Positions 56,825 through 64,000 of a stretch of DNA of 64,000 bases are shown piece after piece. This stretch comes from Oryzias latipes (lineage: Eukaryota; Chordata; Actinopteri; Beloniformes; Adrianichthyidae). Made by a program: the position numbers and the translations under genes. Every line of letters starts with the position of its first letter. Within the stretch, counting starts at the first letter, position 1. The notes beneath the pieces are model-generated. The model did not search any database and was not told the origin of the DNA. It saw only the letters and a program-made list of their open reading frames with translations. Location: assembly GCF_002234675.1 (NCBI RefSeq), contig NC_019876.2:11715245-11779244 (forward strand). Direction: 5' to 3'.

Positions 56825-57375
56825 GTCTCAAGCTACGTTCACACCGTCCTCGGCAAGGCCTTCAAGTGACCACTTCCAAAGAAAAGTCCACGTAAACGCA
56901 TGTGATTATGAGTTTTGGGCTTCCACGTTCAAAAGTCTTGCGTTCATGCATAGTTACACACGTTTCTGCGACTGTTTTTGTGCTCTACGTAAATTCAAAG
57001 TGAATTGAAAGTTTAACTTTGACCAATCAGGGACTTGATTTTGGTAGTGACGTATAGATAGCGTGCCTTTGAATTCACGGAAGCCCCAACTGTTTGAAAA
57101 TTGATCATGGAGGAAAACGAAATAATTGTGGTTTGGGAAAATGGTGACATCAAGTCTTTCATGTATCAGAATAGAGCTGTGAAATAAAAAGCCTGGCGAA
57201 AGATTAGCAAGATTGCACCGCTTTCAAATTTCCCAGAAAGCCTCTTCCAACTGTAGGCATTGGTCATGTGCTGATAGAAAGTTGAAAACAAAAGAAGCCC
57301 CTCCCTGCTTGTACAGTGTGAACATCATGGGCTAAATGTGCGTTCAAGAACCCAGGTCAGCTCCAGGTTCCAAAA
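56825..57375 (+). pseudogene. Harbinger-like element remnant with a broken MADF-type frame
   Basis: From 57107 an ATG frame reads MEENEIIVVWENGDIKSF and then MYQNRAVK, a TAA stop, and KAWRKISKIAP. A Y-x-N/D-R-x-x-K followed by AW-x-x-ISK is the core pattern of MADF/Myb-like DNA-binding proteins carried by Harbinger-type elements (family knowledge). More stops follow. GTTCACAC near 56835 and GTGTGAAC near 57318 are inverted subterminal words often seen in such elements. It is dead. Confidence 0.45.
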
Positions 57376-58109
57376 GTCTTCAGCAACATCTGATTCCAAA
57401 AATAAGTCTTATTTCTTTTCTTGTATTTATTCCATATTTATAAAGTTTAAACTTTGACCTCGTGTTTTTTTAAAAGTCTTCTCCCTGAGAAGGACGTTTG
57501 CGCCCCTTTGTCTCTGTGAGGAGCTGACATTTTCTTTTCCGCTGACTCGTTCGGTGTCTCTTTGTTCTCCCACTTAAAGAGCTCGCTCCATTAACCAGCA
57601 GTTAATTATGGCCTTCTGTTAGTCGCCTGTGTGGAAAAGGTCAACCTCAGAACGCACGTTCTGGAAGGACGGCGCACAAAAACCGTTTCCAGGTGACCCT
57701 AACAACATTTGTGTGTTGAAAGATGCGGTTAAAGCATAATCTACTGGACGGCTCTCTTCAAATTTCTGCAGCTGAGGCAGAGTTGTGGCGGTCGGGCTCA
57801 CCCACGGCTTCTGCGGGGAAGTCCAGCTGCGCCTGGAATGTGGCGGGAGAGAAAAGGTCTTTTCAGTCGACACTCAGATAGCATTTACATGAACATGCCC
57901 AGAGCCAGAATTCATGGATCAAAAAGAGAAAAAGTCATCTGTCCTAAGAAAAACAAAGTCTCATGGGAGCTTGGATGCATCTGAAGCAGCATCTGATGAG
58001 CACTGAAGCCACAAAAGTTACAAACATTTCTTTTAAATTAAAAACTGAGGCTTTTTTTTCTAAACAATTAAACTCCTAGGATAACCAATGTAAAGGGAGC
58101 TAATGAAGC

Positions 58110-58333
58110 ACAAACCCATCCCCTTGGGGAAGAGGAGGTCAGTGGAGGAGGGACAGGGTTCAGAGTAATTACCTCCGTCAGGTTCAAGGCACTGGTCAAG
58201 CTGTTGCTGATTTTTTTATTTCCCATCATGCAACATTGTTAAGGACGGGCCTACATGTGGCACAGCATGCCTCCACTGACGTCCCCCCTTGATTAGCTGT
58301 CTTGTCCTCCACACGGCCGAGCGGACCGCAAAG
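58110..58333 (+). promoter_or_regulatory. nfib: probable alternative promoter / 5' UTR of nfib
   Basis: The DNA just upstream of the NFI exon is GC-richer (ACCTCCGTCAGG, TCCACACGGCCGAGCGG) than its surroundings. A promoter is expected because the exon encodes an N-terminus. I see no TATA box. Confidence 0.35.
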
Positions 58334-58408
58334 ATGGCAGGGAAGCTGATGGAGAGGACCGTCAAATGGCAGCTTTGTTACGACGTCTCAGCCAGGACCT
58401 GGTGGATG
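58334..58408 (+). CDS. nfib: Nuclear factor I (probably NFIB), alternative first coding exon (partial)
   Basis: NFI proteins are dimeric transcription and replication factors that bind TTGGC(N5)GCCAA. This exon encodes MAGKLMERTVKWQLCYDVSA followed by RTWWM, and ends at a GTAGGT donor in phase 0 (58409). Vertebrate NFIA has an alternative start with the same MAGK...KWQLCYD(I/V)SARTWWM followed by DEFHPF from the shared second exon (memory). The next exon would start with GAT (D). The shared exon and the rest lie right of the window. The choice of NFIB over NFIA, NFIC or NFIX rests on linkage with zdhhc21, which neighbours NFIB in human 9p. The start is the first ATG of the known isoform pattern. 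Confidence 0.8.
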
Positions 58409-58784
58409 GTAGGTGCAGCTCTTTGTCCCGTCTGCTTGATCTCAACTGTCAGCATCCCACAGGTGTGTTTTATGTGACCGCACGTGTGGAAATGATCCAA
58501 AACTGAGGAGAAGTGTCTTTTAATCCGAGATTTGAAGTTTTTAGGAATGAGAAAACAAGAGAGAATGTTTGATTTTTTTCTTTTTTTTTCTTTTTCACAA
58601 GACTTGGAGCTAACGATGACCTTCAGCCTTGCTCTTTAGCCTGCGAGCGCTCCTCAAGTGTACCTCTGCGGTGTTAGAGTCAAACAAAGAGTCCTTGTCC
58701 AGCCCGCGCCTTTCCCATGCTGAAGAAGCAGCCCAGTCTGACGTTTCCCTCTGAATATTTGTTTACTTGTCCAGACAAAATTTC

Positions 58785-59085
58785 TTTAAAGACCAAAGAA
58801 AACCTTAGTTTTAGGTGTTTTTGACATGTTCTTGTGGCATTTATTGTCATGATGGAGGACATATATTTATAAAATTCAGCTCAAATTTGAATCTCTGAGT
58901 CATTCTTGAAATCGTTATGAATCAGGAGCAGATGAAAAAAATGCGGTTGGAAAAAGCTTGCAGTTGTGACGTGGAAAATATGATGGGCGGGGCCACAAGC
59001 TCTTCTGATGCATCCGTTTGCAGACAAATAGATCCACGTCCATCTTTGCTTTCCCCGTTCTGCGCTGGTATCTGGACGTAAAACT
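58785..59085 (+). mobile_element. TTAA-target element R1, copy I (right part missing)
   Basis: TTAA at 58785-58788, then ACATGTTCTTGTGGCATTTA, GATGATGGAGGACATA, GGAGCAGATGAAAAAAATGC and GCAGACAAATAGATCCACG. It breaks off where R2 begins at about 59090. Confidence 0.75.
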
Positions 59086-59089
59086 CAGT

Positions 59090-59460
59090 TTTCATTTGTC
59101 TTGTCGCAAATGTATCATTATGGCAATATCCATGCTGGACAATCCGCATATCGCAAAAGTCGACGAAAATATGTGATAAATAGTTACCTTTAATGTGCAA
59201 AAAAAAATCTTATGGCAGCATCAAATAAATCACTTTGTGTATTTGGTCAATATGATGGACCCCTTTGATGTCAGATGTTCACCTCCTATGTAGCCGAGGG
59301 TCATTTGAAAGATAATTTAAGTTATTTACGGTTGCAGTGAAATGGAAATGAGGTATTTAGTTGTTTTGCTATTTGTTCATTTATCGCGAGTTATATTGTC
59401 ATTGTGATATCGATCACTAATATCACAAATTGCAAGTTTCTCTCATATCGTGCAGCCCTC
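59090..59460 (+). repeat. AT-rich MITE R2
   Basis: Best-preserved R2 copy: GGCAATATCCATG, GATGGACCCCTTTGATGTC, GAGGGTCATTTGAAAG, GTTGTTTTGCTATTTGTTC, and CTCATATCGTGCAGCCCTCC at the right end. It matches 7199-7535 in order. Confidence 0.6.
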
Positions 59461-60639
59461 CTTGTCATCCTTCAAAGCCAACAGAATTTGTTATGTTTAC
59501 GGTTTTTGTGTGTTCTCTATTAGAAACAAGGGTCCACATGTGTTTGTCTGGCTGAAAATCAGCAATTTTTAGAAACTCCAAAGGCATTTTTTAGGTAAAA
59601 ACTTCATCAACACAAGGTTTTCTGTGCTAAATGTGAGATTTGAATGTTTCCGGATCATATTTGCTCCTAATTGATTGGGGATCAGTGTTCAGAAAAGTTG
59701 TGTTGGAGCCATGTTGAGCACACAGCCTTGAATCCATTTTCCATCTTTAGCTCCCAGATTCGTCAGTAGTTTCAAACTTTGTGGACTTTTGGAAAATGAA
59801 ATGATGACATCCGTCTCATTTATGGCTTAAATGGCCGGTTGTTCGTTGTTCCCAAAGAGAAATTCTAATTTTCCACAGAAAACTGAAGGGATCCGTTCCT
59901 AACAATTCCTTTAATTGGACTTGGTTTAGGTTTGAAAACCTTTTGAAATGTTTTAACCCTTTAACTGCCTTGCTCAATAAAAAGTAGAACAGATTTAGAC
60001 ACTAATTACTCCCTAAAGGCTTTAAGCAGCAGGAAAAAACAACTTTTTTTGGGATTACTTTTGTCATGGTTGTTATGAAAATCCACCTAAAACACCAGGA
60101 TCTCATTGCTTTATTATTTTTGAACAGTTCATAATGAACGGGAGAGCAGGAAATAAAATGAAAAAGTGTAAACTTTTACCAAATAAACAGTAGGTTGACC
60201 TTAAAAATGATCATAAACTAGTCCAACAGTTGACATTAAAATGATAGAAAATTCATTTTTTACCAGCCTGTATAGCCTGCTGCATCTTGTCTTTTTATTT
60301 TGAAATAAGATGAATGGAGATTTTTTTAGAGATGGAAAATTGACTTAATATCCATCTAATTTTGGGATAAAACATTATTTATGGAGTTTTGAAACTTTAA
60401 AGAATGTTGTTTACATTTTTTGTTAAAGGCTAATGACTTGTGGCTACACAAAATTCTTCCAAACGTCAAATCAAACAAAAAAAAAAGCACTGATTTTGAG
60501 TTTTAGATCTTCAAATCTGAAACGACTTGTGTATTTTTTCAGCTTAAATCCACGTTTTGACATCTTGAAGACATATACATGGAGTGCTTTTAATGCGCTA
60601 ATTCTGACCCCTTTTTTTCTTACATGTTAAATCCGATTA

Positions 60640-61335
60640 ACTCTGCTGCCATCACTCCTAAACCCTTCCATACCTCCACAGGTAATATTGTCAGGACCAC
60701 CTGCCTTTCCACTCTTCATCCCTACTGATCTCCGTTGCTTCTTGCTCCATAGTAGCTGCCTCCTCTGCTCTGTGCTCATCCAAGTTCTCCTTCCATCTTT
60801 TCATCACACTTGGAGAACTTGTCGCCACAACTCCACGCCTATCCTTAAAGACCCACTCCCACTCTTTTAACATCTTATGGTATTTTTCTGATGATGGATG
60901 ACGTAAAGAAAGAAAATGATGCCTTAAATGGCATTTTTATTTATTTATTTATTCAAATGGTTGTGAATCAGGAGCAGACGAAAACATGCTGATGAAAAAA
61001 GATAGTGGAAAATGTGCTGGGCGAGCCACAAGAGGGAGAGCACGTGAACAGAGATCCCTCAGCGACGGAGTAAGGGGAGGAGGACGGGGTTGCTCCGTGC
61101 TAAAAGGTGTCCCGCCCACAATGCCGGGAGACATTTCTAAAGAACTACTGCTGTTCTGTAAAAACTATGACACCGTTTTTTTAAACTTCGGCTAAAATTG
61201 GCATAATCAACATGGGGAATGCTTTTACAATAGATCAGAAGATGATCAGAGTGGGACTTTAACCACCCTAACCTGCTGCACATCCTTTCATCTCTGTTTT
61301 TCAAGCACCTTTTGCATCAGTGAGCAAATCTGAGC
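60640..61335 (-). mobile_element. RTE-type LINE reverse-transcriptase fragment, split by R1 copy J
   Basis: On the minus strand, 61263-61335 continues into 60640-60844 once the TTAA element is removed. The reading frame then runs through the junction (…DVQQVRVV before it, KDRRGVVATSSPSVMKRWKE after it). This matches the R-D-x-x-G...V-x-x-RWKEY/N segment upstream of the polymerase core in RTE-clade ORF2 proteins (memory). It is a fragment only. Confidence 0.7.
60845..61262 (+). mobile_element. TTAA-target element R1, copy J (both ends intact)
   Basis: TTAA at 60845-60848 and 61259-61262. Left end AAAGACCCACTCCCACTC, right end GATCAGAGTGGGACTTTAA. This is the clearest copy for defining the ends: 418 bp including both TTAA, with an internal deletion. 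It sits inside a LINE fragment. Confidence 0.9.
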
Positions 61336-61736
61336 AGCATAGCCAAGCATGAAAAGCAAACAGGAAAAGCCGCCTTCGAGGTCACGATCATCTAAAGTTA
61401 GAACTTCATCGTCTGCTTATAGACAAATAACATTGGGTAATGTGGTTTCTAGTCTTTCCTGTACATTTCAAGCACAAATTTGTGTTTTATTTCATTTTCA
61501 GATGTTAAACTGTGTGCATTTTTTCTCTATCAGTTCATGGCTAAAGTTCTGGCTATATGTTTGGAATTTACTCAGTTGTGTTCATTTTACTATATAATGC
61601 TGTATTTACTTTATCATAGACAGAGTTTAACATTTCATGCTTTTAGCTTCAAATCAGATAATGAAGACCCCTTGTCTTTCTTTATGTGCACAGAAGACAT
61701 GAATACATTTTATGTTTCTACCTTCTACCATTTTTT

Positions 61737-63472
61737 AATTTTTTTCCAACTTTCTTTATTGAACATTTTGTAATAACAGACATTCCAGGGAAAAACATTT
61801 ACAATTTTGAATGAGAAAAACAATCAAAGAATGTCATCCTCCCCAAACCCTTCAACCTTTTCCCCTCCCACTCTATCATCCCAATCCCACCCCACATACC
61901 CCAGCCAGCCCCCCCCCCTCCATTTCTTGACCAAACAAAAAATATATATGATAAAAATATAATTAAAAAAATAATTAAAAATAATAAATAAAAAGAATGT
62001 AATTTGAGTACAATTATGAATTTAGGGGGGAAAATGAGTAGAAAACATGAATATAGTTCAGTTTTAATCAGAAGGTAAGAACATGGTACTGACAAACTGT
62101 AGAAAGGGATTCCAGCTGGCCTGAAAGGATTTAATTGAGCCTCTAAGTGAGAACCGAAGTTTCTCAAGTTCAAGGTTGTAAATCGTGTCGCAGAGCCAGT
62201 GGACATTCGAAGGGGGACGGGGATCTTTCCAGCTCAGTAAGAGCAAACGACGGGCCAGCCGAGTGGTAAAAGCCAAAGCCAGTTTCATCGTGCCTGGTAC
62301 AGCATCATCAGGAGTGACTCCAAGTGTTGCGGTGATTGGATTAGGTGTAATGTGGTAGGTATAGGCTCCCGATAGCACATTAAACACATAGAGCCAGAAC
62401 TGTTGCAGCTCAGGACACGACCAAAACATGTGAACGACTTTCGACATCTGCAACAGGCATCGTCAATAGAACGATACATTATGGCAAGTCTAGAATTGGT
62501 GTAATGAACCCTGTACACAACTTTACACTGGAGTTAATCTATGGCGAGCACAAATAGATGAAGAGTGGACGAGGGACAGCACAGATGTCCAGAGTTGTTC
62601 TGTTAACTGGAGATTAAGACTTTCCTCCCAGGCAGTCTTAACAGCGTTGGTTGATGTTGAAGTGGAAAGCCAAATGATTTTGTATAAAACTCATAAACAA
62701 CAACCTTTACCTACAGGGTCAACAGAGAGAAGTGAATCTAACAGTGTTTCTGGGGGACGGTTTGGAAAGTGAGGGAACCGGTTTTTTTACAAAGTTACAA
62801 ACCTGAAAGAAGTGAAAAAGATGATTCTTTGGAAAGTCATATTTAAGTGAAAGCTGGTCAAATGATGAAAAGATGCCATTCATGTAGAGATCAGCTACAG
62901 ATTTGATTACTTTTGTGTACCAGATTTTAAATTTGGTGTTAGATGGTTTAAATACACCATTTTTAAAAACAGATGTCAGGACAGTACTACTAACAAGGCC
63001 TAACTGCTTCCTGAACTGATTCCAAATCTTCACAGAGGTGGAAACCATTGGATTGTTAGAAAAGTGCAAAAGAGGAAGTTGTGAGCACAAAACAGAACGC
63101 AACGAGACTTGTGTAGACCTTTTTTCAAACTTAACCCAACTCGGCATTAATAAGTCATCCTTGTCAGTCATCCAAATAAAACTTACTGTTGATTGGCTGC
63201 CCAGTAATAGTACCTAAAGACAGGAAGAGCCAGTCTCTGTCTTTTGGGGATTGGAAAACAGACTTATGATGGCGAAAGGTTGAAATAAGTCTGTCCAGTC
63301 TAGCAAAAATTGATTTATTCAGAAGAATTGGGAGGTGTTGGAATAAATATAAAAACTTTGTGAGGACAAGCATCTTTACCAGGCTCATGCGACCAGCAAG
63401 CGAGAGGGGAAGTGTTGACCAGTGGGAAAAATCACCTTCAATTTGTTCAGTCAGGGGGGTGAAATTTTTACT
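61737..63472 (-). mobile_element. 5'-truncated L1/Tx1-clade LINE (ORF2 C-terminus) with 15-bp target duplication
   Basis: The minus strand encodes, in order and with frameshifts, MSLVKMLVLTKFLYLFQHLP, IWNQFRKQLG, FWSCPELQQFW and WKDPRPPSNVHWL, ending NLELEKLRFSLRG and WNPFLQFV. These are the thumb, the zinc-ribbon-like HMFWSCP and the C-terminal signature of fish L1-clade ORF2. The frames are 63164-63388, 62719-63171 and 62064-62453. CTTCTACCATTTTTT is repeated exactly at 61722-61736 and 63473-63487, as target-primed insertion would leave. The 5' end is truncated, so it cannot move on its own. Confidence 0.88.
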
Positions 63473-63487
63473 CTTCTACCATTTTTT

Positions 63488-64000
63488 CTAATAACAAAAG
63501 CAATATGAGCAATAGAATAATTCACAATGGCTGTTTTGAATTTTCACAGTATCTCTGGTTATACTTAATGATTTAAAAAAATTTGAATTATTTTATGACT
63601 TGTTTTTTCAACACAGACTTTAAAAGGGTTTTAGTTTATTTGTGTACTTTCTAATTGTGTGATCAAAAGCACATTTTGCATATATTTTTCTATTTCTAAA
63701 TAGAAAACAATAAATGCCCAAATGCCTCCACTTTTTTATAAATTAAAACAATTTTCAGACCTAGACAGTTTTAGAAGGTGACATGCATTTCTTTGTGTGA
63801 CCACACGGTGGTGGTATAACCCTATTTAGAACAGCGACCCGCGTGCGATGCGTCACACAAGGCAGGAGATATGTAATTCCATAGTAGTAAAGGAAGCGGA
63901 GAGTAGGAGGGCAAAATATGATTATTCAGCCTCTCACACACTCACAACTGATTAGTAAAGTTAAATTAAAACATTAAAAATATGTTTGAAAACATATTTA
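63488..64000. other. no recognisable feature (nfib intron)
   Basis: AT-rich, no exon or repeat end that I can support. Confidence 0.5.

Noticed and set aside
61799..62206. 135-codon minus-strand frame at the LINE 3' end
   Set aside because: A different frame from ORF2 and mostly low-complexity 3' untranslated sequence.

Overview
This is about 64 kb of vertebrate nuclear DNA, almost certainly from a teleost fish. The genes have many short exons separated by introns, and each reads as an orthologue of a human gene on 9p. The repeats are teleost-type: hAT, TTAA-target and Harbinger-like DNA elements and L1/RTE-clade LINE pieces. The repeat set feels medaka-like (Oryzias), but I could not test that. 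There is nothing prokaryotic, no CRISPR array and no operon.

Layout. (1) 1-23.8 kb: the 5' part of dennd4c on the minus strand. Two coding exons (474-720 and 6322-6620) are inside; the rest of the gene lies left of base 1. A GC-rich promoter-like block with a minus-strand splice donor at 23.4-23.75 kb is the best candidate for its distant first exon. The space between is transposon nests plus about 7 kb of unrecognised AT-rich DNA. (2) 26.1-36.2 kb: complete haus6, minus strand, 18 coding exons, 857 codons, with nested transposons in introns 5, 8 and 9. (3) 37.6-44.9 kb: complete plaa, minus strand, 14 coding exons, 797 codons. (4) 44.9-45.4 kb: a short shared region from which plaa and zdhhc21 diverge. 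(5) 47.9-51.1 kb: complete zdhhc21, plus strand, 7 coding exons, 265 codons. (6) 53-64 kb: a region without complete genes that holds an alternative first coding exon of a nuclear factor I gene, most likely nfib (58334-58408, plus strand). It also has candidate conserved noncoding blocks, LINE fragments, and a 5'-truncated L1-clade insertion flanked by a 15-bp target duplication.

I assembled the exons by hand. Every junction keeps phase, and the final lengths equal or approach the human proteins as I remember them (PLAA about 795, ZDHHC21 265, HAUS6 about 955). The genes do not form one pathway: DENND4C is a Rab GEF, HAUS6 an augmin subunit for microtubule branching, PLAA a p97/ubiquitin adaptor, ZDHHC21 a palmitoyltransferase, and NFIB a transcription factor. 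Their grouping reflects conserved linkage.

The most unusual material is in the repeats. A TTAA-target element family has about ten copies, and one sits inside a LINE so that removing it restores the LINE reading frame. Its antisense strand carries a recurring protein start. There are two hAT-like elements with perfect 5-bp target duplications, two with perfect 8-bp ones, and repeated nesting of one element in another. I found no sign of a new multi-gene system.
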